Shown: positions 1 through 9,479 of the stretch, piece by piece
Layout: each line of letters begins with the position of its first letter
Position numbering within the stretch: the first letter of the stretch is position 1
Assembly (NCBI GenBank): GCA_020055645.1
Contig: CM034546.1
Location: 34,348,001-34,412,000, forward strand
DNA from: Tomocerus qinae
Taxonomy: Eukaryota; Arthropoda; Collembola; Entomobryomorpha; Tomoceridae
Length of the DNA stretch: 64,000 bases
Direction: 5' to 3'
Notes under the pieces: generated by a model
What the model was told of the DNA's origin: nothing
Database searches by the model: none
What the model saw: only the letters and a program-made list of their open reading frames with translations
Program-made: the position numbers and the translations under genes

Positions 1-330
1 CCTTTTTTACTTAAAAGGTAAAAAGGTACTTATTTTACCTTTTTTACTTAAAAGGTAAAAAGGTACTTATTTTTTTACCTTTTTTGCTTTTTTACCTATG
101 CATAACAAAGATGTAGTCAGTCTTAAACTACTACGCAAACCAAATATAAAATCAAATATAAAACATTTGTAGTGTGAAATAGTGTTTTAAATCAATAAAA
201 CACTAATCTAGAATTATCGGGCTGCAAAATAAGACATTTTCTTTATTTTTTATTGCAACTTTTAGGAACGTAAAAAAGCAAAAAGGTAACCTTTTTTACA
301 AAATACAAAAAAGCAATAAAATGTTCTTTT
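1..330. repeat. Low-complexity AAAGGTAAAAAGG-rich sequence
   Basis: Short runs such as AAAAGGTAAAAAGGTAC and their complements recur through this stretch, separated by AT-rich spacer. The same kind of sequence reappears at about 53940-54120 and 55660-55790, so it looks like a degenerate dispersed repeat rather than unique DNA. No gene is visible. Confidence 0.5.
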
Positions 331-527
331 TTGTTCCTTGCTACTCTTGACTGTTCCCTAAATTAATTTTGTAGCTAAGAATTACTGTCAAAGTCAATAC
401 GTTTTGAAGTATAAGGTAAAATTGTCCTCTTGGCAGACATGTTCGAACAAAAATATCTTTAAAATAACTGTCTTCGACCCAAGATATCTTTTGCATCGAA
501 GTTACGTGATAGATCAATAAATCCCGC

Positions 528-640
528 AAGTATCAAGAAATTTGGTCAAAGCGGCGCAATCAAAAATATTGTCTATAATGAGACATACATTTTTTGGGAA
601 AATATTTTCTTTTTCTCAGATTTAGGGGGGCGCAGCGACG
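528..640 (+). mobile_element. Degenerate copy of the hAT-type MITE family
   Basis: The stretch reads CAAGTATCAAGAAATTTGG, then a GGCGCAA-like block, then TTTTTCTCAGATTTAGGGGG and GCGCAGCG. These are the same blocks, in the same order, as the complete copy at 31845-32017. The central GCGCGAAGCGCG palindrome and the right terminus are missing, so this is an old deleted copy. No target-site duplication is recognisable. Confidence 0.65.
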
Positions 641-879
641 AATATAAGTTAAATGGGCTAATTTATATAGAACCTTTATTGAAATATGAAACAATATTTT
701 ATTATTTATCGCTATGATTTAACTCATGCAATATTAATCAAAATTTTGTAAGCTATTAAACCTTATGATTAAATCATATTGAAAGGCAGACTCCGTCTGC
801 CGGATAATTTTAGAAGCAAAGTAGGCAAGGAGGAAGAAAAGGAGAAGCAAAGGAAAAAGAACAGGTTTTGGAGTTAGGC

Positions 880-1120
880 AAGTTAGTTGAAGTTTCGATC
901 TGAACGAGTGGAAGTTTGGATCTGAAAGAGTCCGGGTCTGGGTTTTGCCAAAGAAGCAACCAAAAGTCGAGGTTTGGATCTGAAGGAGTCAAAGTCTGGA
1001 TCTGAAGGGGTCTGGGTTTTGGCTTTGGCAAGGAAGCAACCTGAAGTCAAGGTTTGGACCTGGAAGGAGAAGCCGTGGTTTAGAATTGGAGACCTGAAAG
1101 AGGAGCCGAAGAAGCCAAGG
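880..1120. repeat. GA-rich imperfect tandem repeat of about 95 bp
   Basis: Blocks like GTTTGGATCTGAAGGAGTC, GGTCTGGGTTTTG and AAGAAGCAACC occur in order about two and a half times. The open frames across this stretch look like by-products of the purine-rich repeat; they have no splice context or recognisable domain, so no gene is called. Confidence 0.5.
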
Positions 1121-1559
1121 AAAGAAGGAAGCAGTTTTGTCCCGAAGGAAAGTGTTTAAACCAAGCCCAGAATTGCCGTTGTGTGGACATCGTGTCACTG
1201 TGTCGTAGTCATCCAGCCACAACCGTGACTGTTGTCGTCATTCTGTCCCAACTGTCATAGTAGCGAATCTCGGCCCATCTCGGTCGTAAAATATAATTAT
1301 ATTATTGGTCTACATTTGTAATAATATTGGAAATTGGAATTGATTATCTGAAAATAAAATCCCCCCACCCCACAATATTTGATATTAATTTGGAAAATTT
1401 AGTGCGATAAGTTTTGGTACGCTGACGCTGAACTAGCAAATAAAACTCTATGCGATTCTATACGACTTTGCTGAAAGTGAACCGTATCCAACCCACTGGG
1501 AAACCCCGCTAAAACCCATCGAGGGGTAGGGTACATATCCGACTGCCGAATGGTAGATA

Positions 1560-2030
1560 GCCGACCGCCAATAGGTACGTATGCGAAAGCCGAATGGTAT
1601 TTAGCCGAATCCGAAAACTTCCGAAAGGGTATATATTCGAATACGAAGGGTTACCTAGCCGAATACGAAGGGCTACCTAGCCGAATACGAAGGGTTGCCT
1701 AGCGGAATACGAAGGGTTGCCTAGCCGAATACGAAGGGTTGCCTAGCCGAATACGAAGGGTTACCAAGCCGAATACGAAGGGTTACCTAGCCGAATACGA
1801 AGGGTTACCTAGCCGAATACGAAGGGTTACCTAGCCGAATACGAAGGGTTACCTAGCTGAATACGAAGGACGAAGGGTTGCCTAGCCGAATACGAAGGGT
1901 TACCTAGCCGAATACGAAGGGTTACCTAGCCGAATACAAAGGGTTACCTAGCCGAATACAAATAGTTACCTAGCCGAATACAAATAGTTACCTAGCCGAA
2001 TACGAAGGGTTATCTAGCTGAATCCGAACA
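1560..2030. repeat. Minisatellite, 22-bp unit
   Basis: About 17 copies of CCGAATACGAAGGGTTACCT followed by AG run head to tail from about 1634. Common variants are GGGTTG for GGGTTA and, in the last copies, CAAATAG for CGAAGGG. One unit near 1860 carries an internal partial duplication. Looser ancestors of the unit (GCCGAATGGTA) lie upstream from about 1545, as if the array grew from a degenerate core. Confidence 0.9.
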
Positions 2031-2583
2031 AAAATGCTCTCGGAAATCCTGGGTACATATCCGAGTCTTAAGCTTCCAAAACTGTAGAGGTAATTTCGCG
2101 ATCAGGTTCTCTTGTCCAAAAAACCAATATACTCCACTTCATCAATAAAATCAAAAAATCCGAAACTTCAACCAATTTTTAAGGAGTTTGGGCATATGCT
2201 AATAAAGAATGACAAAATTCAAGCATATACTCATTAATACTAGCTGTTGCGGTATCAGTGTGAAAACCACTTTTTTCATGAAATTAATTGAGACTGAATT
2301 TTGTTATAATTCACAAAATATAACCTTATTTCAGAAACCGACTTAGTACTGGAAATAATGTAAAACGTAGGTGTAGGTAGGTGTGTTTAAACGAGACAAA
2401 AGCAAAACTTAAGTGACAAAAGGTTCAATATCTATTTATTAGTTTGACAGGATGGTGATGTATGCAAAAAAATGTAGGTTACTGAAGTTATGAACTCCGC
2501 GGTATTTAAGGAAATGACGTTGGATAGGAATTTAGGTGGACAGAGGATAAGCTATAGGTATATGGCATCTTAACATCTCTCTT

Positions 2584-3796
2584 CACTAACAAATCCAAGC
2601 AAATGCTCATTAATACTAACAAATCCAAGCAAATGCTCATTAATACTAACAAATCCAAGCAAATGCTCATTAATACTAACAAATCCAAGCAAATGCTCAT
2701 TAATACTAACAAGTCCAAGCAAATGCTCATTAATACTAACAAATCCAAGCAAATGCTCATTAATACTAACAAATCCAGCAAATGCTCATTAATACTGAAA
2801 AAACAAAGCATATGCTGCTTCAACTTTATACTAACAAATCCAAGCATATAATCGTTAATACTAACAAATCCAAGCATATGCCCCTTTATACTAACAAATC
2901 CAAGCATATGCTCATTAATACTGAAAAAACAAAGCATATGCTGCTTCAACTTTATACTAACAAATCCAAGCATATAATCGTTAATACTAACAAATCCAAG
3001 CATATGCCCCTTTATACTAACAAATCCAAGCATATGCTCCTTTATACTAACAAATCCAAGCATATGCTCCTTTATACTAACATATCCAAGCATATGCTCC
3101 TTTATACTAACAAATCCAAGCATATGCTCATTTATACTAAAAAATCCTAGCATATGCTCATTAATACTAACAAATCCTAGCATATGCTCCTATATACTAA
3201 CAAATTCAACCATATAATCGTTATAAATACTAATAAATCCAAGCATATACTCGCTAATAGTAACAAATTCAAGCAAATGTTCATTAAAACAAACAAATCC
3301 AATTATTTGCTCAATGATGCTCACAAATCCAAGCATTTGCTCATTGAAGCTCACAAATCCAATTATTTGCTCAATGATGCTCACAAATCCAAGCATTTGC
3401 TCATTGAAGCTCACAAATCCAAACATGTGCTCAGTAATGCTAACAAATCCAAGCATTTGCTCAATGATGCGCATAAATCCAAGCATTTGCTCAATAATGC
3501 TCACAAATCCAACCACTTGTTCAATGATTCTCACAAATCCAAGTATTTGCTCAATGATGCTCACAAATCCAAGCGTTTGCCCAATAATGCTCCCAAATCA
3601 AAACATTTGCTCAATGATTTTCACAAATCCAAGCATTTGCTCAATAATGCTCACAAATCCAACCACTTGTTCAATGATTCTCACAAATCCAAGCATTTCC
3701 TCAATGATGCTCACAAATCCAAGCATTTGTTCAATGATGCTCACAAATGCAAGCATTTGCTCAATGATGCTCACAAATTCAAACATATACTGATGA
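2584..3796. repeat. Minisatellite, 30-bp unit, about 40 copies
   Basis: The unit is CAAATCCAAGC plus a variable 19-bp half. Three variant blocks follow each other: AAATGCTCATTAATACTAA units from 2590, ATATGCTCCTTTATACTAA units in the middle, and ATTTGCTCAATGATGCTCA units from about 3300. A segment of about 120 bp (2787-2907) is itself duplicated next door. Because 30 is a multiple of 3, frames stay open for hundreds of bases on both strands; these predicted peptides are repeat artefacts with no supporting gene signals. Single relic units lie outside the array near 2197-2246 and 4566-4612. Confidence 0.95.
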
Positions 3797-3829
3797 AAAG
3801 ACTTGTGAGTTAAGGATTGACGGATGGTT

Positions 3830-4989
3830 TTGAAACTAAAATATGGATATGGAATGTTATGAGTTTCTGCCTGTGGCTGTGTACTAATTAGATAATTGAT
3901 ATTGATATTGATGCAGTAAATTTAGCAAAAAAAGGACTAATTAACATCTGAAAATTTGTTTTGAATTTCAATAAATAAATGAAAATGGACAGACACAATA
4001 TTTTACATCCATCTGTATGTTTGTTTGTTATATGGTGGGTACTGCCTAACTACAAAGTGTAAGTACTGGGCTCAAAGCAGATCACAAATACGGGCCATTT
4101 GCCAACTCCCTCAACACTGGTAATATTGTTAATTAATACCCGAGAAGCCTTAGGCTGTCATTTATGAGTCACTGTTGTGGAACTGTGTTATCGGAAGTCT
4201 TCCGATAACAACATACCCCATAAAAGACAGTTTATCCAAGCTACTCTCGAAGTCGAGACTTGTGATGGCCATCCATGTGATGGCTCCTGTAATTGCGGGT
4301 TCGTGTTTAATCTTTGTCTTAATTCCACATTAACAACTCAACACTCGCCTTTTAAACAGCCCTCGGCCATTTTACCCAGCTAAAGAATCGAACTGGCAGT
4401 GGAAGTACACATTTTTTACACCCTTTAGACAAATACAAACAGAACTAATTTGACAGGATATTTTCTCTTGCCTATTCAATACAGCATTTACATTACGCAT
4501 GATCAGAAGTTTAGACTGACAATTAATAATATACTCTATGATAAATTAGTCTCAATCACTGATTCATACTAACCAACCCAAGCATATGATTCTTAATGCC
4601 GACAAATCCAATTTAAACACCTTTTCAAATAGAAAATGGCTTACTAATCTATTTAGGGAGTTACTCGATGTATAGGTGGGTCTATCTCCGTAAGTTGTTA
4701 AGTATGACATTCCTATACAATTAGCACTGTGACAAGTGGATTGGATGAGCTTGTAACAAAATCGCTTATTTTTACTCATTGCTCCTCCCAGTCACGTAAA
4801 TGATTACTATTAAGACGAAGTCGTCCAAAAGTCAGACTGGAAAAATAAAGTCCTCTCAAAAGTCTTCTCCAAGAGGAATTCAACCTCAAATTCAACAGCC
4901 AATTCAACCTCTTTCTGCAGCCAGTTTGAGGTTTGGGTGCATTCAGTTCAACCTGCTGCGGTATTCCGGGTTTAATTCAATTTTTGTAA
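3830..4989. other. Intergenic stretch, no gene seen
   Basis: AT-rich sequence without a convincing coding exon. It contains a relic unit of the upstream 30-bp minisatellite at 4566-4612 and the perfect palindrome at 4187-4209. Confidence 0.6.
4187..4209. repeat. Perfect 23-bp palindrome
   Basis: Arms GTTATCGGAAG and CTTCCGATAAC flank a single T. It could form a tight hairpin. No neighbouring gene suggests a role. Confidence 0.8.
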
Positions 4990-5133
4990 TGTAACCGATT
5001 TGTGACGTCACACGGCAACATTTCCTATAACTTTCCATGGGACAAAATAATTTTTGACATGCATTTTCACCATGGTGATACCTAATGCAAATGTATAGGA
5101 AAGTCGCCATGCGACGTCATAAATCGGTTTACA
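4990..5133. mobile_element. Short inverted-repeat element (MITE-like)
   Basis: The ends are inverted copies: TGTAACCGATTTGTGACGTC on the left and the complement of TGTAAACCGATTTATGACGT on the right. Similarity continues inward through a shared TTTCCTATA. Length is 144 bp. There is no coding capacity and no target duplication I can define, so the superfamily is unknown. Confidence 0.65.
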
Positions 5134-5626
5134 TACAAAAAATTCAGAAGTGCGGCAATTCCAAACTTATTTTATTTCTACTAGCCTTGTATTCAGTTAA
5201 CTTATAGCTAGTCATGGATAGAGCCACTGATTTCCCCTAGGCCTGCAACCAATTTTCCTATGCAAACTAACTGCAGAATCAGAGCAAAACATTGACCTTA
5301 CCTAAGGGGGAGAGACTGTCATAATTACGTTCGAATCACATTGGTCTTTTCAGTCACGTGACAGTTGGAGCGTTGTCGAAATAAACGGAGCAGAGGCGAA
5401 GTGAGACATTTCTGCCGTGTACAGGCAGAAAGTAACTTTTATACAGCGCACCTTCATGCAATTTAAAATAGCGTATTCCAAGAGCAATTATCTCAAATAA
5501 TGAGATACACCAAAATGTTTGTTAACCCCTCGTCCACATTACCAATAATTTTTTTTCAAAATTGCACCCCATTTCCTTACAAAGAGCAAAAATTATGTGA
5601 CAATTCAATGCATATAAAATCTACAC

Positions 5627-5718
5627 GCACCATTTATCCCCAACCAAACTCCTTTGGTTGGAAAGTACATAAAAAATGCTACATTTTACTAATTGGAACC
5701 AGTGGGGATAAATGGTGC
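5627..5718. repeat. Inverted repeat (hairpin), 16-bp perfect arms
   Basis: GCACCATTTATCCCCA at 5627 is matched by TGGGGATAAATGGTGC ending at 5718. The loop contains CCAACCAAACTCCTTTGGTTGG, a second small stem. It is probably the remnant of a small inverted-repeat element. Confidence 0.6.
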
Positions 5719-5894
5719 ATTCAAAAGATATAAGCGTTTAAAAAAGTCTCGAAATAGTGGAAATTCGTAAAATTTCCAAAATACCAAGGTAGTTTTATGT
5801 AGGGACAATTACAGATCCTTAATTACAAAATATTTTAAAGGAGTAGACCCTTGGAAATTAATGGCTTCAACTACAAAGGCAATATTAGGCGTAC

Positions 5895-6530
5895 TTAAGT
5901 TCTCGAATACGCTGATTTCGAAAAAAAAAAATTCTTGCTATGAAATTCAAAAAAGTGGGAGGGGAATCCCCACCCTCTCAGTTTTTGTCTTCACATTAGT
6001 TTAAAATTTTGGATTTAAGCATTTTCAAACATACTGATTTCGAATACAATAATCATTTATTGGTAAATCCAAAATTCGGTGTGGGCGGGGTAGCCACACC
6101 CATTTAATTTAGTACAGACTATATTAAATATATATATTTACAAACTATATTTTGAGGTTTTCGGATGCGCTAATTTCAAAAAAATACCGTTACTGCAAAA
6201 ATTCCGTTAAATGGGGGGGCAGCCCCACCTACTTTGTTTTGGCGGTCATATTTATTTTATTCTTGCTTATTGTATTCGAAATTAGCATATTCGAAAACTT
6301 GAAAACAAAAAAATTGACAGATATGATTACCAAAACTAAGTGGGTGGGGCTGTCCCTCCCACTTCTCGGATGTTTGCAGTAACGGTAATTGTTTTCAAAA
6401 TTAACGTGAACGACAACCTCAAAATACAATTTGTAATATTAATTTGACTGTACTTAATCAAATGGGTAGGCTCACTCCGCCCATACCGAATTTTGAATTT
6501 ATAAATCAATCATTATTATATTCAAAATGT
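5895..6530. mobile_element. Foldback element with long inverted arms
   Basis: The block 6030-6243 and the block 6330-6525 are imperfect reverse complements over roughly 200 bp each. Shared landmarks are CCAAAATTCGGTGTGGGCGG against CCGCCCATACCGAATTTTG, TACCGTTACTGCAAA against TTTGCAGTAACGGTA, and TATTTTGAGG against CCTCAAAATA. A diverged extra half-copy lies at 5895-6000 (TCGAATACGCTGATTTCGAA). No transposase is visible. The 100-base assembly gap begins about 110 bp downstream. Confidence 0.7.
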
Positions 6531-6642
6531 GCATCATTAGTGCAAAGCAAAGCAGAGAACGGTACCACCTAAAACGCCATGACCAACAACAGTACCCATA
6601 CCTCACTCACCTTGTGGCATAGTTAAATGGTGCTGTGAAGAT

Positions 6643-6742
6643 NNNNNNNNNNNNNNNNNNNNNNNNNNNNNNNNNNNNNNNNNNNNNNNNNNNNNNNNNN
6701 NNNNNNNNNNNNNNNNNNNNNNNNNNNNNNNNNNNNNNNNNN
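6643..6742. other. Assembly gap (100 N)
   Basis: Exactly 100 unknown bases. This round number is commonly used for gaps of unknown size, so the true distance between the flanks is uncertain. Any frame crossing it is meaningless. Confidence 0.98.
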
Positions 6743-7900
6743 TATTATAGGAATAGGCAGTTATACAATACTATACTAATATCACACTCTGTGAGGCTAC
6801 CACTCATAAGCTTTTAACTAGATATGTGACGGAAGTAAAAGTGAAACAACCTTGCCAAAAGATAAATACAAATGCAGCAAAACAATGATCTCATCCTGTC
6901 AATCATCCAAGTCGTTAACAAGAAGTCAGTCCAAGTCCTTATGCTAGTTAATGCAGATATACATAATGTTATACACTATAAGGTGGAAAAAATGCTACCA
7001 CTGATAATGTAAAACGTGCATTTGTATTTTACATTTAAAACGTAGGTGTACCTGTTTTCTATACGGATACATAATACATATGCATAATTACACAGAACAC
7101 TCTCTTAACTTTAACCCTGTCTCAGGTCAGGTCTCTACAGTCTACACTGAATCAATAAAATAAAGGCCATCAACATACGTTTTCGATAATTACCAAAAAA
7201 CAATAACATGCCATGTTCAGAATGAAATAATGATGTTCACATAGTATTATATATAAAATTTCCCTGATAGTATTCAATAATTTAGAGTACAATAATTAAA
7301 TGTAAATTATATTTTAAAGAGCCTGATTTTAAAATTGGGTAAATTCAGTGGCCATCTCAGAGGTAATAATTAATCGTATCTAATATATATTTCATTTTAA
7401 TGGTATTAGTAATTTGTAACTCAAGGTTTAGCATGTAACATTTAATTCGGCCATTCATACCGCATCCGAAATATATTAACAATGTAAATAAAGTACACAA
7501 AAATGATGCCACGAGGCAAGATTACGAATTTGGTAAAATTACTGAACATATTAGAAGATTTTATTTCCAGGAAATATTTGGCATTTCTTCATTCATTTTG
7601 TACACCTTTTCATGCATATTAATGTTTGTTCGAGTTGAATTCGAAGTCATTGTCCGTAGACTTTATATTTGTCTCGTGAGAAGTTTAACGACTTAATTTA
7701 TGCATTAGTGTACTAGTGTTAACAGGAAATTGACAAGCTGATGTATTTATAGATATGCAATTGTTCCGTTATTTACTAAAATATTATTTTTTGCTTAAAA
7801 TAGATCACCATTCACTATACTCACAGTCATCGATGAACAAAAGCCAATTTTAAGATTGGGACTATGACTTCATGTAGCTTACCAAAAATACATAACACTA
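6743..7900. other. AT-rich intergenic DNA, nothing recognised
   Basis: No open frame with splice context, no tRNA-like fold and no repeated block was found here. Confidence 0.5.
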
Positions 7901-7916
7901 ATGTTTTTAGTTTATG

Positions 7917-7923
7917 TATAAAA
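7917..7923 (+). promoter_or_regulatory. TATA box of the EF-hand-like gene
   Basis: TATAAAA lies 189 bp upstream of the first start codon at 8112. This spacing fits a short 5' UTR beginning around 7945-7950. Confidence 0.55.
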
Positions 7924-8111
7924 AGGAGAGGACTAACAGATGAAAATTCAATTTACTACCAACTCTTCAACAGTTCAGAAAGACCTAAACAAAAAGATAG
8001 ACTAAACTAAAAAGTTTTTATCCTGTGAGTGCAAATAGATAACAAACTATCTCACAACAAACCTTTAACTACTTTGGAAATATATTCGACCACATTTTCT
8101 CCAAACTTAAA

Positions 8112-8685
8112 ATGGTAAGATTTTTCATAATAATTGTTTTACATTCACTGACATAAAAAATTCACTGAATTTATTTATTCTTTCAATATTACAGGAATAC
8201 AAAGTTCGCAAGGAATCTCAAACTCGTAAGATTTCTTCCAATCGTATAATACTTTTAATTTTTTGATAAACAATTTTTTTGATTCTGATTAAATATGGTT
8301 TTCCTGTGTACAATAAATAGTTGTCGAGAAGATTTTCATGAACAGCGAGAGACGTGGATTGGTACGAAGCTACCAAATGCCGTCTATTTTGCGAGCTGTG
8401 AATCCGGAGATTTCTTTTGAAGATGAAGAATTGAAAAGAGTTATTGCAGAGAACGATCCAGAAGGTAAATAAGTACAAAGATCTGTTTAGCAGTTTACTT
8501 TTATGAATTATTTTGATATGCAATCTCTATAATGATATGTAAACCACTTTACAGGCCGATTGGCTTTAGACTACGATGCATTCACGAGAGTCATCATGCA
8601 TTTTCTCGTAAGACATGTCAGAAGACAAAGTGATGACTTCAGCCATAAGAGACTCGTTGGCTTGGCTGATTTCATTGATCCATGA
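8112..8685 (+). CDS. Small EF-hand-like (calmodulin/troponin-C-like) protein, four exons
   Basis: Exons 8112-8114, 8195-8225, 8321-8464 and 8555-8685 join in frame, all with GT-AG introns of 80-95 bp, to give 102 residues. The first exon holds only the start codon, as seen in calmodulin and troponin C genes. The protein contains two helix-loop-helix-like segments: LVEKIFMNSERRGLV near residue 12, and VIAENDPEGRLALDYDAF near residue 50. These match the spacing of a calmodulin lobe, but loop positions that normally carry Asp are mostly replaced (NSERRG, NDPEGR), so calcium binding is doubtful. A TATA box lies upstream and an AATAAA downstream. The family assignment rests on the pattern alone; a myosin or dynein light-chain-type protein is an alternative. 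The splice model is well supported because each junction restores the frame. Confidence 0.7.
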
Positions 8686-8835
8686 ACAACGGAAGATTAT
8701 TTTTATCTAGTCTTCTCATGTTCTACACAATTTTAATATTTCAACCTTTTGTTATTTTGAGACCATTGTATATCAATGAGTTATGATTCTTCTGAAAATC
8801 TTATGAAAATATGTTAAAAAATTATCAGCAAAGGA

Positions 8836-8841
8836 AATAAA
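8836..8841 (+). terminator. Polyadenylation signal AATAAA
   Basis: It lies 150 bp after the stop codon of the EF-hand-like gene. A complementary signal (TTTATT at 8885-8890) could serve the convergent glycine-rich gene, so the two 3' ends nearly meet. Confidence 0.55.
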
Positions 8842-9017
8842 TTTTTCATGCTCGATTCGACCTTCAAAGTATATTTAAGCATAATTTATTTCACTACAAT
8901 GATAAATGAGCTACTCCAAGTTCAATAAATTTTTGTTAATTGCCTTTGTAGCTTTGGCATTAAATAAGTTATATCCATTAGTATTGTAGTTGTCACGTTC
9001 CAATGCAATTATCCTCA

Positions 9018-9396
9018 TCACTTGCCATAACCTGCAACAAACAAAAACTGTTAGCCTGGAGAAAATTATCTTCAAAGGCAGGATTTCTACCATATCCACC
9101 GTAATCGCCATAAGTTTGAACTCTTAAACCTCCTCCACCTCCTCCGCCGCCCCAGCCTCCCCAACCTCCTCCACCCCAGCCCCAACCACCGTGGCCACCT
9201 CCACCATGTCCTCCTCCGTGAATAATTATGATTTTACTCCTGCCACCTCCTTTGTATTTATGGGCTTGAGCCAGTAATGACAGTGCCATAAGGAGAATTG
9301 GAAATATCTGTATAAACTCAAACACAAAATTAATTGAACTGTTTAATTAGTAAATTAATTTTGTCAAAAAATATAACTTACGAAGAGAAATTTCAT
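9018..9396 (-). CDS. Secreted glycine-rich peptide, three exons
   Basis: Coding exons are 9382-9396, 9091-9307 and 9018-9031 on the minus strand. The first reads MKFLF and ends at a GTAAGT donor. The second adds a hydrophobic stretch (IFPILLMALSLLAQA) that completes a signal peptide, then HKYKGGGRSK, then a run of Gly with His and Trp, and ends in YGDYGG. Splicing a 59-bp intron at 9032-9090 gives an 81-residue product ending GGYGYGK, a Gly-Tyr tail typical of arthropod cuticular or antimicrobial-like glycine-rich peptides. If that intron is retained, the frame continues for another 28 residues of unlike composition, so I prefer the spliced form. The function (cuticle, silk or defence) cannot be chosen from sequence. 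Confidence 0.75.
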
Positions 9397-9466
9397 TTTG
9401 CAGACAGGGTTAGCAAATTCAGTCCCAAAATGCTGTAGAGTGCAATCACATGGAAAAAAATATGAC

Positions 9467-9476
9467 TATTTATATA
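9467..9476 (-). promoter_or_regulatory. TATA box of the glycine-rich peptide gene
   Basis: TATATAAATA on the minus strand lies about 70 bp upstream of the start codon at 9396, leaving room for a 5' UTR of about 40 nt. Confidence 0.6.
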
Positions 9477-9479
9477 CTT

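Noticed and set aside
2506-3183. Long minus-strand open frame (225 codons) and several plus-strand ones in the 30-bp repeats
   Set aside because: They are produced by a repeat unit divisible by three; both strands and several frames are open at once, and no promoter or splice signal supports a gene.
2584-3796. Regular 30-bp repeats considered as a CRISPR-like array
   Set aside because: Repeats are contiguous with no unique spacers, and the DNA is eukaryotic.
5300-5345. TTCGAATC box suggesting a tRNA T-loop
   Set aside because: No cloverleaf can be drawn from the preceding 70 bases; I found no convincing tRNA anywhere in the window.
6635-6817. Frame spanning the run of N
   Set aside because: It exists only because unknown bases cannot encode a stop.
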